A stretch of 58,144 nt of DNA. Origin: Desulfobacteraceae bacterium (GTDB lineage: Bacteria; Desulfobacterota; Desulfobacteria; Desulfobacterales; RPRI01). Positions within the stretch are counted from its first letter, which is position 1; every line of letters starts with the position of its first letter. Below are positions 43,886-52,794 of this stretch, in pieces. Location: positions 1-58,144 of the forward strand of contig JAABQB010000016.1 in NCBI GenBank assembly GCA_011391695.1. The letters are read 5' to 3'. Both the position numbers and the translations under genes were made by a program. The notes beneath the pieces are model-generated. The model ran no database searches and was not told the DNA's origin. It saw nothing but the letters and a program-made list of their open reading frames with translations.

Positions 43886-45328
43886 ATGCCATATAAAAAT
43901 TTACAACAGTTTATTAAAGAACTTGAGGCTTTGGGCGAATTGCAAAGAGTCAGCGCCGAAGTCGAACATGAACTGGAAATTACCGAAATTGCAGACCGTG
44001 TATCCAAATCCTGCGGCCCGGCGCTCCTTTTTGAAAGAGTGAAGGGATTCTCATATCCTCTTCTTATCAATGCTTTCGGGACATATAAACGGATGCAGCT
44101 TGCACTATCCTGTAACTCTTTTGACGAAATAGCCGTTCGGCTTGAATCTAACATGAAGATGCGCCCTCCCGAAGGATTCATGGATAAGATCAGAATGCTT
44201 TTTACTCTGAAGGAGATCGCCGGATTTATCCCCAAAAAGGTAAAAACCGCCCCCTGCCAGGAAAACATTTATACCGACGGCCCGCTTCTTGACAGGCTTC
44301 CCATATTAAAATGCTGGCCGCATGACGGCGGCCCATTTATAACGCTTCCGATAGTTATAACAAAAGATCCCGATACGGGGATTCAGAATTCCGGCATGTA
44401 CCGCATGCAAAAATATGACAATTTATCGACCGGGATGCACTGGCAGTACAACAAGGATGGAACCCGCCATTTTGATAAATATAAAAACCGCGGACAGCGA
44501 ATAGATGTAGCGGTTGCCCTGGGAGGCTCACCGGCAGTGACCTATGCCGCCAGTGCCCCGCTTCCGCCCGATATAGATGAATATATTTTTGCAGGCTTTA
44601 TCGAATCAAGGCCGGTTGAGATTGTAAAGGCAAAAACGGTCGATCTTTTTGTGCCTGCGGAGTCTGATTTTGTAATAGAAGGCTATGTAGATCCGGACGA
44701 AGAAAGGATCGAAGGTCCGTTCGGGGATCATACTGGCTTTTACTCGGCAGCCGATATCTATCCCGTGTTTCATGTGACTGCAATTACCTCACGGAATGAC
44801 GCGGTATATCCCGCAACGATTGTGGGAAAACCTCCTATGGAAGACTGTTACATGGCAAAGGCGACCGAAAGAATCTTTCTTCCAATGCTGAAATTTCTTA
44901 TACCCGAAATAGTCGATATGGAACTACCCATCGAAGGAGTGTTTCACAACTGCGCTCTTATCTCCATAGACAAGAAATACCCCGGTCAGGCCAAGAAAGT
45001 CATAAATGCGCTCTGGGGGCTTGGACAGATGGCATCGACAAAATTCATAGCGATATTTGACAGGGATATTAATCTGCGGGATTCAGGCACAGTGGTTTGG
45101 AAACTTCTTAACAATGTCGATCCCAAAAGAGACCTGCTCATATCGGAAGGGCCGCTCGATGCCCTCGATCATTCTGCCCCGTTTCCCAATTTCGGGGGGA
45201 AAATGGGCATAGACGCAACAAGAAAAACCCGTGAAGAAGGTATGGGAAGAGACTGGCCGGATGAGATAGTCATGTCGCGCGAAATGAAAGAAAAAGTCAC
45301 AAGGCGCTGGAAGGAATATGGATTTTAA
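43886..45328 (+). CDS. mqnL: UbiD-family decarboxylase of the futalosine menaquinone pathway
   Basis: This 480-residue protein has the UbiD pattern VAVALGGSPAVTYAASAPLP and EDCYMAKATERIFLPMLK. It uses prenylated FMN to decarboxylate an aromatic acid. The setting next to a UbiA-type prenyltransferase and all mqn genes makes 1,4-dihydroxy-6-naphthoate-derived acid the likely substrate (MqnL role). No UbiX-type flavin prenyltransferase is found in this window. It overlaps the next gene by 11 bases. Confidence 0.88.
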   Translation: MPYKNLQQFIKELEALGELQRVSAEVEHELEITEIADRVSKSCGPALLFERVKGFSYPLLINAFGTYKRMQLALSCNSFDEIAVRLESNMKMRPPEGFMDKIRMLFTLKEIAGFIPKKVKTAPCQENIYTDGPLLDRLPILKCWPHDGGPFITLPIVITKDPDTGIQNSGMYRMQKYDNLSTGMHWQYNKDGTRHFDKYKNRGQRIDVAVALGGSPAVTYAASAPLPPDIDEYIFAGFIESRPVEIVKAKTVDLFVPAESDFVIEGYVDPDEERIEGPFGDHTGFYSAADIYPVFHVTAITSRNDAVYPATIVGKPPMEDCYMAKATERIFLPMLKFLIPEIVDMELPIEGVFHNCALISIDKKYPGQAKKVINALWGLGQMASTKFIAIFDRDINLRDSGTVVWKLLNNVDPKRDLLISEGPLDALDHSAPFPNFGGKMGIDATRKTREEGMGRDWPDEIVMSREMKEKVTRRWKEYGF

Positions 45329-46157
45329 GAAATTTTCGAACCTCATTATGATAGAGCAGACGCTCTTTGCCCTTCCTTTCGCGTATCTCGGAGTTCTGTT
45401 TGCAAACGGAAAGAATATTTCAACATGGATTTTAGTTACCATGGCCCTCGTTGCAGCACGAACAGCGGGCATGTCTTTCAACCGGGTAATAGACGCGAAA
45501 ATAGACTTAAAGAATCCGCGCACCAAAGACAGGCTGATTCCGAAAGGAGAAGTAAAGCAGGCTGAAGTCTGGATAATCGGAATAATTTCTTCCCTGGCGC
45601 TTATCGGATCATCATATCTGCTGAACAGCCTCTGCTTTTATCTCTCATTCGCTGCTGTTTTCCTGTTGTTTACATATTCATTTTTCAAGCGGTTTTCTTC
45701 ATCATCACATTTTTACCTGGGATTTGTTGAAGCTGCCGCGCCTATAGGAGGCTATCTTGCTGTAACAGGTGAATTTTCTGTTGTTCCTTTTGTTCTTGGA
45801 GCCGCTATACTGCTGTGGATTGCTGGTCTTGATATTGTCTATGCCCTCATGGACGTGGAATTCGACAGAAAAGAGGGGCTTTATTCGTTTCCCTCGACAT
45901 ACGGCGAGAAAAAGGCTCTTGCCGCTTCAGGAATTTGCTATGTTTTATCTTTCGTAGCAATGATCACAGCAGGCATTATTACAGGAAAAAGCATGCCGTA
46001 CTGGGCAGCTCTTGTGTGTGTTGCCTTCATCTTTATTTACCAGCAGAATATTGCAAGGAGCGGTAATATTGGAGTTGCTTTGAGAAAATTCTTCAATGCG
46101 AATATGTATGTCTCGCCTTTTCTTTTAACCGGCACCCTCATTGATGTTTTTTTGTAA
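45318..46157 (+). CDS. mqnP: UbiA-family prenyltransferase of the futalosine pathway
   Basis: The 279-residue membrane protein has the two aspartate motifs NRVIDAKIDLKN and YALMDVEFDRKEG typical of UbiA enzymes, and eight to nine helices. By context it joins the polyprenyl chain to 1,4-dihydroxy-6-naphthoate (MqnP). Its start lies inside the end of mqnL, so the two are translationally coupled. Confidence 0.88.
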   Translation: MDFKKFSNLIMIEQTLFALPFAYLGVLFANGKNISTWILVTMALVAARTAGMSFNRVIDAKIDLKNPRTKDRLIPKGEVKQAEVWIIGIISSLALIGSSYLLNSLCFYLSFAAVFLLFTYSFFKRFSSSSHFYLGFVEAAAPIGGYLAVTGEFSVVPFVLGAAILLWIAGLDIVYALMDVEFDRKEGLYSFPSTYGEKKALAASGICYVLSFVAMITAGIITGKSMPYWAALVCVAFIFIYQQNIARSGNIGVALRKFFNANMYVSPFLLTGTLIDVFL

Positions 46158-46282
46158 TTACAGGCAGATAGACCATAGGCTTTTAGACTGTAGGAATGCG
46201 CCGGCTGCGACTAACAGCCTTCAGTCTGCCGTCTAAACAACCTGAGTCTTTTACGAATAAAAAGGAATAGCGACCGATTCAG

Positions 46283-47386
46283 ATGAAAGATTACGATCTT
46301 CCGGATACAATTATAAATAAAAGACTCAGGAAAATCGCTGTAAAGGTGTTTGAAGAAATACCCGTATCAAAAGCAGATGCTATATATATGCTGTCAACAA
46401 ACGATATTCTTGATCTTGGTAAAATAAGCAATTTCATAAGGACAAAACTCCATGGAGATGCTGCATATTACGGCGTAAACATGAATCTTAATTTTACAAA
46501 CATATGCGAGCTTCGCTGCCCCCTTTGCGCTTTCTCACGTGATAAAAACGATAAAGATGCATTTTTACTTTCAACCGATGAAATATCCCAGCGTGTTGAA
46601 ACCGCTGTCTTATCCGGTATCGATGAGGTGCATATAGTCGGAGGGCTTAATCCGGATCTCAAAATCGATTACTTCGAAGAGATGATACGGCGGATAAAAA
46701 AAATTGAACCCACCCTTTTCGTCGTGGCTTTTACCGCCGTTGAGATCGATTACTTTTCAAAAAAGAACAAACTTACCGTAAAAGAAACTTTAAAAAGGAT
46801 GATAGATGCCGGGGTAGGAGCAATGCCGGGCGGAGGCGCCGAAATATTTTCTCCACATATCAGAAACATCATAGCTCCGGCAAAAATTTCAGGCAGCAGG
46901 TGGCTTAAGATAATGAGAACGGCTCATGAGATGGGTCTTAAAACCAATGCCACCATGCTATACAATCATAAAGAGGGGGTTGGGGACATCGCGGATCATC
47001 TCGCAAAAATAAGAAAGCTCCAGGATGAAACAGGCGGATTCAAAACCTTCGTCCCGCTTCTTTTCCATGATACGAATACAAAGATAAGAGCCAAACGAAA
47101 GACTTCAACGGGATATGATGACATAAGGATATATGCTGCAAGCCGTATTTTTCTGCATAATATCCCCCACCTGAAAGCCCTCTGGATGTATCTTGGCGAC
47201 AAAATGGCCCAGGTATTGCTGCAATTCGGGGTTGATGACTTTGCGGCAACCTATTACAATGAAAAAGTTGTTCATGCCGCAGGAGCAAAAACGCCGGATT
47301 ACGGATCCGAATCTTTTCTCAAAAGACTTATTGAAAATGCCGGCTTAAAACCTGTCCGGACAACGGCAAATTACTGGTTCCAATGA
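46283..47386 (+). CDS. mqnE: Aminofutalosine synthase (radical SAM)
   Basis: The 367-residue radical SAM enzyme has the CxxxCxxC cluster motif at C75, C79 and C82 (NICELRCPLC). Family marks are HIVGGLNPDLKIDYFEEMI, GAMPGGGAEIFSPHIR and TNATMLYNHKEG. It joins chorismate-derived 3-enolpyruvyl-benzoate to the SAM adenosyl group to make aminofutalosine. The 125-base gap before it contains a repeat of the GACTGTAGG/CTTCAGTCTG type. Confidence 0.93.
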   Translation: MKDYDLPDTIINKRLRKIAVKVFEEIPVSKADAIYMLSTNDILDLGKISNFIRTKLHGDAAYYGVNMNLNFTNICELRCPLCAFSRDKNDKDAFLLSTDEISQRVETAVLSGIDEVHIVGGLNPDLKIDYFEEMIRRIKKIEPTLFVVAFTAVEIDYFSKKNKLTVKETLKRMIDAGVGAMPGGGAEIFSPHIRNIIAPAKISGSRWLKIMRTAHEMGLKTNATMLYNHKEGVGDIADHLAKIRKLQDETGGFKTFVPLLFHDTNTKIRAKRKTSTGYDDIRIYAASRIFLHNIPHLKALWMYLGDKMAQVLLQFGVDDFAATYYNEKVVHAAGAKTPDYGSESFLKRLIENAGLKPVRTTANYWFQ

Positions 47387-47402
47387 AGCCGGAGATTTAT
47401 TG

Positions 47403-48215
47403 ATGCAAGTCGGTTATATTGATTATCTGAACTGCTACCCTTTTTACTTCCAAATGTTCGAAAAGAAGCCCTTAACAGGCATAAACGTCATTCCTGGACT
47501 TCCTTCAGAGCTGAACAGAATGATGAAAGAAAAAAGGCTCGATTTAAGTCCTATATCATCCGCGACCTATGCCGATATAAAAGAGGACGTTCTCCTGCTC
47601 CCGGAATTCTGTTTAAGCTCGGTTGGATATGTGGGTTCGGTAATTCTGTGCAGCAATTATCCCATCGAAGAGCTTAACAATAAAAAAGTGGGGCTTTCGG
47701 GGGCATCACATACATCGAGGGTGCTTCTTAAAATCCTGCTTGAAAAATTCTACGGGATTGAACCCTACTATCTTCAGGCGGGACCTTTCCCTGATTTAAC
47801 CGGCCACGATGCGGCGCTAATCATAGGAAACGACGCAATGAGAGGTTGTACCGATAAGGCCCCTTACAAATACGATTTAGGAGAACTCTGGCTTAATAAA
47901 ACTGGATATCCGGTTGTTTTCGCGGTATTCGCCGTACAAAAAGATGTCATACAGGAAAATCCGGCTGATCTGGAGGCTGTTATTGATTCGTATAGAGCCT
48001 CTCTTCAATGTCTTGTTAAAGAAAAAGAAAATGTTATAAAAAGCGCCGGAGAAAAGTATCCGGACATATTATATGATATCAATGGTTATTACGACACGCT
48101 GCAGTTTGAGTTCACCGATAACCTCAAGATCGCGCTCAAATATTATCTCTCTGCAGCGGAGGAACTCAATCTGTTGCCAAAGGTGGAATCGTTGAATTTC
48201 TTTTATGATGCATAG
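47403..48215 (+). CDS. mqnA: Chorismate dehydratase MqnA
   Basis: The 270-residue protein of the MqnA/MqnD fold starts with VGYIDYLNCYPFYFQMF and has RLDLSPISSATYADI and VGLSGASHTSRVLLKILL. It removes water from chorismate to give 3-enolpyruvyl-benzoate, the first step of the pathway. ATG at 47403, with GGAG 8 bases upstream, is preferred to an adjoining TTG. Confidence 0.9.
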   Translation: MQVGYIDYLNCYPFYFQMFEKKPLTGINVIPGLPSELNRMMKEKRLDLSPISSATYADIKEDVLLLPEFCLSSVGYVGSVILCSNYPIEELNNKKVGLSGASHTSRVLLKILLEKFYGIEPYYLQAGPFPDLTGHDAALIIGNDAMRGCTDKAPYKYDLGELWLNKTGYPVVFAVFAVQKDVIQENPADLEAVIDSYRASLQCLVKEKENVIKSAGEKYPDILYDINGYYDTLQFEFTDNLKIALKYYLSAAEELNLLPKVESLNFFYDA

Positions 48216-48276
48216 GTTAATAGACTGAAGGCATTTAGGCTGAAGGTGTTTAGACTGAAGACATTTAGGCTGTAGG
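48213..48276. repeat. 14-base repeat between mqnA and mqnC
   Basis: Units TAGACTGAAGGCAT, TTAGGCTGAAGGTG, TTTAGACTGAAGAC and TTAGGCTGTAGG stand in tandem right up to the mqnC start codon. The last GTAGG is the nearest candidate for a ribosome-binding site, so the repeat appears to supply it. Confidence 0.75.
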
Positions 48277-49380
48277 ATGAAAAAATCGGCAGATAAAAAG
48301 CTTAAAGAAAAGATATGCAACGGAGAAAGAATATCTTCGGAGGAAGCTCTCGCCCTTTTCTCATGGGACCTGATTGAACTGGGTGAAGCCGGAAACATGA
48401 GGCGCTCTCTTATTTTCCCACGGGAAGAGGTCGGATTTATTATCGACCGCATAATAAACTTCACAAATATCTGTGAAGCTGCCTGCAATTTCTGTGCTTA
48501 CCATGCAAGGGCAAACCTGATTAAACCCTTTGAGCTTACACAGAAAGAGATTTATGCAAAGATCGAAGAGCTTGTTTCTGCAGGCGGGACCCAGGTAATG
48601 CTCCAGGGTGGTCTACACCCGGATTACACACTCGATACATATGTTAGCATGGTAAGAAATGTCAAAAAACGCTTCCCAAGGATATACCTTCATTCATTCT
48701 CCCCATCTGAAATTGCTCACATGGCAAAAAAAAGTTCGGTCTCCATAGATGAGGCGATACTTAACCTCAAAAAGGCAGGACTCAATTCGGTGCCCGGCGC
48801 ATCCGATTTGCTGGTTGACAGGATACGCAAAAAGGTAAGCCCGAGAAAAATCGGGAAAGACTTATGGTGCGAAGTGATGTACGCGCTTCATCGCCACGGG
48901 ATGAAATCTTCGGCTACCATGACATACGGCATGGGAGAAACAGATGAAGAAAAAATCGGACATTTAAATGTTGTACGCGACGTACAGGACAAAACAGGAA
49001 TGTTGAGAGCTTTTATCCCCTGGTCATTTTCTCCTGCACGCACCGGACTTAAATATATTGAGCCAGCGACAGGGATAGATTATCTCAAAATAGTGGCAAT
49101 CTCCCGCATTTTTTTGGATAACATCATTTATATACAGGCGGGATGGCTTACCGAAGGATTAAAACTCGCGCAGCTTGCGCTCACAATGGGTGCAAACGAT
49201 ATGGGTGGAGTTCTAATGGAAGAAACCGTGGTAAAGGCAACCGGCATTGAAACAAAGGCAGGTATTGAAGAGTTTATCGATTTAATAACAAATGCAGGCA
49301 AAAAGCCTGTACTTAGAGACTCGGAATATAAGGTGATAAAAAAAGGGGGCAAGGATTCGAGGGTTCGAGGGTTCAAGTAA
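48277..49380 (+). CDS. mqnC: Cyclic dehypoxanthinyl futalosine synthase (radical SAM)
   Basis: The 367-residue radical SAM protein has CxxxCxxC at C66, C70 and C73 (NICEAACNFC), with family marks VMLQGGLHPDYTLDTYV, NSVPGASDLLVDRIR and ATMTYGMGETDEEKI. It cyclises dehypoxanthine futalosine. The last eleven residues (GGKDSRVRGFK) come from a GGATTCGAGGGTTCGAGG-type repeat that extends the C-terminus. Confidence 0.93.
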   Translation: MKKSADKKLKEKICNGERISSEEALALFSWDLIELGEAGNMRRSLIFPREEVGFIIDRIINFTNICEAACNFCAYHARANLIKPFELTQKEIYAKIEELVSAGGTQVMLQGGLHPDYTLDTYVSMVRNVKKRFPRIYLHSFSPSEIAHMAKKSSVSIDEAILNLKKAGLNSVPGASDLLVDRIRKKVSPRKIGKDLWCEVMYALHRHGMKSSATMTYGMGETDEEKIGHLNVVRDVQDKTGMLRAFIPWSFSPARTGLKYIEPATGIDYLKIVAISRIFLDNIIYIQAGWLTEGLKLAQLALTMGANDMGGVLMEETVVKATGIETKAGIEEFIDLITNAGKKPVLRDSEYKVIKKGGKDSRVRGFK

Positions 49381-49435
49381 AGAAGAGAAGCATCAACGAT
49401 AAATTTTTGAAATATTATAAAGTATAGAGATTCAA

Positions 49436-50236
49436 ATGACTGATCTTTCGATTGCATTTTCGCCGTGTCCAAACGACACGTTCATATTTCACGCCCTGCT
49501 TCATCACGGCATAGATACGGGCAATTATACTTTTTCACCGCATATCGATGATGTTGAAGCGCTGAATAACGCCGCTTTCAAAAAAACATTCCAGATTACA
49601 AAGCTTTCTTTTTACGCGTATCTTCTTTTAAAAGGCGAATATGAGCTTCTTGATTCCGGTTCGGCGCTCGGCTTCGGATGCGGACCTCTTCTTGTAATAC
49701 AAGAAAGTAAGCGGTTTTCCGCCGATTCGAGAATCGCGATTCCCGGTAATTATACAACCGCTTTTCTACTTCTGAAACTCTGGAATCCTGAAATCAGAAA
49801 TATCGTCGTAACCAGATTCGACCGGATACTTCCGGGGATTCAAAGCGGCGAGTATGATGCCGGCCTTATCATTCATGAAGGAAGGTTTATCTATCCCGAA
49901 TACGGTTGCGATAAAGTTATTGACCTCGGTGAATGGTGGGAAAAAGAGACAGGCCTTCCCATTCCGCTCGGCTGTATTGCGATAAGAAAAGATCCTGAAA
50001 CAGTAATTCACAAAGAACAGGTTGAGCTGCTCATCAGAAATTCGGTTCTTTACGCGAAAAAGAACAGAGCTGCCTCACGCTCTTTCATACAGCAGCATGC
50101 CCAGGAATTGGACGACAAGGTTATAGACGGCCATATCGATCTGTATGTCAATGATTTTACGGTATCACTGGGTATCATTGGACAAAGAGCGATTCAAACT
50201 CTCGGGGAGATGGCAAGATGGAAAAAAATCCTATAA
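49436..50236 (+). CDS. mqnD: 1,4-dihydroxy-6-naphthoate synthase MqnD
   Basis: The 266-residue MqnA/D-fold enzyme starts with the hallmark IAFSPCPNDTFIFHAL and continues with DDVEALNNAAF and KLSFYAYLLL. It converts cyclic dehypoxanthinyl futalosine to 1,4-dihydroxy-6-naphthoate. Its end overlaps mqnB by 19 bases. Confidence 0.92.
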   Translation: MTDLSIAFSPCPNDTFIFHALLHHGIDTGNYTFSPHIDDVEALNNAAFKKTFQITKLSFYAYLLLKGEYELLDSGSALGFGCGPLLVIQESKRFSADSRIAIPGNYTTAFLLLKLWNPEIRNIVVTRFDRILPGIQSGEYDAGLIIHEGRFIYPEYGCDKVIDLGEWWEKETGLPIPLGCIAIRKDPETVIHKEQVELLIRNSVLYAKKNRAASRSFIQQHAQELDDKVIDGHIDLYVNDFTVSLGIIGQRAIQTLGEMARWKKIL

Positions 50237-50835
50237 TCTGCCTTGTCATGGCCACTCTTCTCGAGGCAAAGCCTTTTATCGGCGGGCTTTCATTGACAAG
50301 ACTGGAGCAAAAACCTTTTCCTGTTTACAGGAATAATAATCATATTCTCATCATCTCAGGAATCGGTAAGGCAAATTCGGCAATGGCCTGTGCCTATTCC
50401 TGTCTGAAATTCGCCCCCTCTTGTATTGTAAATCTCGGCGCGGCAGGTGCGACAGGCAACAAGCATGCTCTTGGCGAACCATTGCATATAAAAACGGCTT
50501 TCGATTGCGACAGGCCACAGTTTAAATCAAAATCTCCCCATAAACTCACTCCCGAGATTCTTGATGGTTTTTCTTACGCTAAAATAGCGACTCACGATCG
50601 GCCTGTTCTCGATCCTGTAGAGAGGAAGAAATTGTCAAAAACAGCCGATCTCATCGATATGGAAAGCGCATCCGTCATTCAGGCTAGCAGAAAATTCAAA
50701 ACCTCATGCTATGTCTTTAAATTCGTAAGCGACACACCGGAACATACCTGTGATAATGATATCGTTGAAAACATCAGGAAATACAGAAACCCTTTCTTCA
50801 GCTTCTTCCGGGAATCCGTTCTGCCGTTATTATAA
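50218..50835 (+). CDS. mqnB: Futalosine hydrolase MqnB
   Basis: The 205-residue nucleoside-phosphorylase-fold protein has MATLLEAKPFIGGL at the start, ISGIGKANSAMACAYSC, VNLGAAGATG and the ribose motif LIDMESASVIQA, with SD near 175. It removes the base from futalosine or aminofutalosine. It is the last gene of the mqn operon and overlaps mqnD. Confidence 0.86.
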   Translation: MEKNPIICLVMATLLEAKPFIGGLSLTRLEQKPFPVYRNNNHILIISGIGKANSAMACAYSCLKFAPSCIVNLGAAGATGNKHALGEPLHIKTAFDCDRPQFKSKSPHKLTPEILDGFSYAKIATHDRPVLDPVERKKLSKTADLIDMESASVIQASRKFKTSCYVFKFVSDTPEHTCDNDIVENIRKYRNPFFSFFRESVLPLL

Positions 50836-50894
50836 ATTTTTATTCCCTCTCAGCCGGAGCTTATAAAGCCTGACTCAGGAAAATATAATGTTAT

Positions 50895-51048
50895 GGAGCC
50901 TATTGCAAAAGTATGTTTCCCCTCCCTTGATGGGAGGGAATTAAGGGGAGGGTGAGATAAAACTCATTGATAATTATTGTTTTCCCCCTCACCCTAATCC
51001 TCTCCCGCAAGGGGAGAGGGGATTTTAGAGACTTTTGCAATTGGCTCC
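50895..51048. mobile_element. MITE-like element with 18-base terminal inverted repeats
   Basis: GGAGCCTATTGCAAAAGT (50895-50912) and ACTTTTGCAATTGGCTCC (51031-51048) match at 17 of 18 positions in inverted orientation. Inside are a CCCTCCC-TTGAT-GGGAGGG hairpin and a CTCTCCC-GCAA-GGGGAGAG hairpin. There is no transposase. It lies between the mqn operon and a toxin-antitoxin pair, in the 305-base region 50836-51140. No clear target duplication is seen. Confidence 0.75.
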
Positions 51049-51063
51049 CTCAATAAATATTTA

Positions 51064-51092
51064 TTGACGGACCTCAAATTGGTCCATATAAT
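51064..51092 (+). promoter_or_regulatory. Promoter and operator of the MazEF-type pair
   Basis: TTGACG (51064-51069) and TATAAT (51087-51092) are 17 bases apart. The spacer contains an inverted repeat GGACC-TCAAATT-GGTCC (51069-51085), which would let a bound antitoxin block polymerase, as is usual for such pairs. Confidence 0.75.
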
Positions 51093-51140
51093 AAGGCCCA
51101 ATTTAGGGTACTATCAATAGGCCATATATGAGGTGTAATT

Positions 51141-51371
51141 ATGCAGGCAAAATTCAGTATTCATGAGGATCAGGCTGTCTTTTTAAGCAGTTATAAAGAG
51201 CACGGATTTAAAGACAAAAGTTCAATGATGCGCGAAGCTCTTAATCTCCTTAAGAAAGAGCTTGAGTCGCATAAATTGCGGCAATCCGCCGATTTATATG
51301 CCGAGACCTATAGCGAGGATGCCGAACTCAAGGCATTGACTGATGCCGCCGTAAAGGAATGGCCTGAATGA
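51141..51371 (+). CDS. Ribbon-helix-helix type antitoxin
   Basis: The 76-residue acidic protein starts MQAKFSIHEDQAVFLSSYKE and has the pattern of small ribbon-helix-helix antitoxins (DKSSMMREALNLLKKELE), with an unstructured C-terminal part that would cover the toxin. It overlaps the toxin gene by 4 bases and should bind the operator upstream. Confidence 0.8.
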   Translation: MQAKFSIHEDQAVFLSSYKEHGFKDKSSMMREALNLLKKELESHKLRQSADLYAETYSEDAELKALTDAAVKEWPE

Positions 51372-51724
51372 TTACTATAAAACGAGGCATGATAATCGAT
51401 ATAAATCTGGACCCTGTTCAGGGTTCTGAAACAGGCAAAGTGCGGCCATGCGTAGTGGTAACCAACGATATTTACAATGCGCGTGTTCCGGTTATACAGG
51501 TCGTACCGCTTACTGCATGGAGCGAGAAAAAGTCGCAAATTCAAACCAACGTGCCCGTTGCGCCCTCTCCCGAAAACGGCCTTTCGAAAAAATCAATCGC
51601 GGATTGTCTTCAGACACGCCCCATCGACTATCGCATGAGATTGTCAAAGGTGCGGGGCATGCTCGAACCCGATTATATGAATGAGATCGATCAGGCCCTG
51701 AAAATGGTTTTTTCGTTGAAGTAA
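51368..51724 (+). CDS. MazF/PemK-family toxin
   Basis: The 118-residue protein has the PemK/MazF start KRGMIIDINLDPVQGSETGK, the RPCVVVTNDIYN core and the end RLSKVRGMLEPDYMNEIDQAL. These are sequence-specific RNases that stop translation. ATGA overlaps the antitoxin stop. Confidence 0.88.
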   Translation: MITIKRGMIIDINLDPVQGSETGKVRPCVVVTNDIYNARVPVIQVVPLTAWSEKKSQIQTNVPVAPSPENGLSKKSIADCLQTRPIDYRMRLSKVRGMLEPDYMNEIDQALKMVFSLK

Positions 51725-51836
51725 AAGAGAAAGAAATATTTCAAATTTATTCCCTTCAGATATTTCCACTCTTTTATTCCGTAATTCCGCTGTCAGTTAT
51801 ATAATAATGGTGAATATTTTTCTGATATGTAGATTG

Positions 51837-51870
51837 TAAAGGGCATCTTCGATTATACGCTTCAGCTCCC
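51837..51870. repeat. Left copy of the direct repeat flanking AbiE
   Basis: TAAAGGGCATCTTC.ATTATACGCTTCAGC-TCCC occurs here and again at 53927-53961, differing by one base and one indel. In both copies the minus strand reads (R/E)LKRIIEDAL, as if from the end of an old protein gene. Confidence 0.7.
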
Positions 51871-51876
51871 CCAAGA

Positions 51877-52794
51877 CTATACTTCAAGGCAGTCTCTCAA
51901 TTTGCGAACTGCCCTTTTGTGTTTTGACAGGCTCATGCGACCGATGTTTAAGAGCTTCCACCTGACGGCGGGCAGGTTCTCAATCCCTTCAACGCCGATC
52001 AATTCCCATCGGGGCGTCCCTTCTTTCACGGAGACAATGAATTGCTTTTCCGTGACAGTCAACCCTCCTGTAATCATAGAAACCAGGTCTTCTCTGGTCT
52101 TTTCCAGATCTTCGCAGGTAACCTCTTCTAAAGTCATGCCTTGAAATTCAGTTTCAAAAACAGGCCGTATATCAACAAGGCCTGGATTAAGAAGCTCAAC
52201 CATAGGCCGATCATGGCTGATCAGGTAAACAACAAACGCCTTCCTGATGTCGGCGCTGAAGCTGCCGTATTTGAGAAGCATCATAATATCGAAGAGATCC
52301 CGCGGGTGCTGGCGATCCAGGGCGGCGCAGATTTTTCCGGCATAGAGTTCCTTTTCCGCCAGGATGGGACATTCCACTGAAATCTCAAAGAGCTCAACTG
52401 CTTTCGGAGAGATAACCCTACTTTCCGGCGGATAAACAGAACCCCTCAAAACCAGATTTGGTTCGATCTTGACCGACACCTCCTGTCTCTGCACAAACAA
52501 TCCGCTCAGTAAATCGGACCCTCTGGTTTTCCTGGAAGTAACCTTCGTTCCCGGAATCCTGCTTTCAATATCCCGTGATATTCTGACAAGTGCAGCATTT
52601 ATGTTCTCGAGGGATATGACCCTTTCGCCAACGGGAAGATATGCGAGGTCAAGATCGACAGAGATACGGGGAAGATCCCTGACGAAAAAATTGATCGCCG
52701 TCCCTCCTTTCAGGGCGAAGACGGATTCTTTGGCGATGAAAGGAATAATCCGCAGGAGCAGTTCGGCTTGTTTGAAGTAGATGTTTTCGATCAT
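51877..52794 (-). CDS. AbiEii-family nucleotidyltransferase toxin
   Basis: The 305-residue protein starts MIENIYFKQAELLLRIIPFI and has the nucleotidyltransferase motif ALKGGTAINFF followed by RISVDLDLAYL. This is the AbiEii/DUF1814 pattern: a toxin of type IV systems that modifies RNA or nucleotides and aborts phage infection. Its ATG overlaps the AbiEi gene end by 4 bases. Confidence 0.85.
   Translation of the reverse strand: MIENIYFKQAELLLRIIPFIAKESVFALKGGTAINFFVRDLPRISVDLDLAYLPVGERVISLENINAALVRISRDIESRIPGTKVTSRKTRGSDLLSGLFVQRQEVSVKIEPNLVLRGSVYPPESRVISPKAVELFEISVECPILAEKELYAGKICAALDRQHPRDLFDIMMLLKYGSFSADIRKAFVVYLISHDRPMVELLNPGLVDIRPVFETEFQGMTLEEVTCEDLEKTREDLVSMITGGLTVTEKQFIVSVKEGTPRWELIGVEGIENLPAVRWKLLNIGRMSLSKHKRAVRKLRDCLEV

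Noticed and set aside
49347-49380. GGTTCGAG strings resembling tRNA T-loops
   Set aside because: They belong to a tandem 8-base repeat and no cloverleaf or acceptor stem can be drawn; the same applies at 28860 and 43740.
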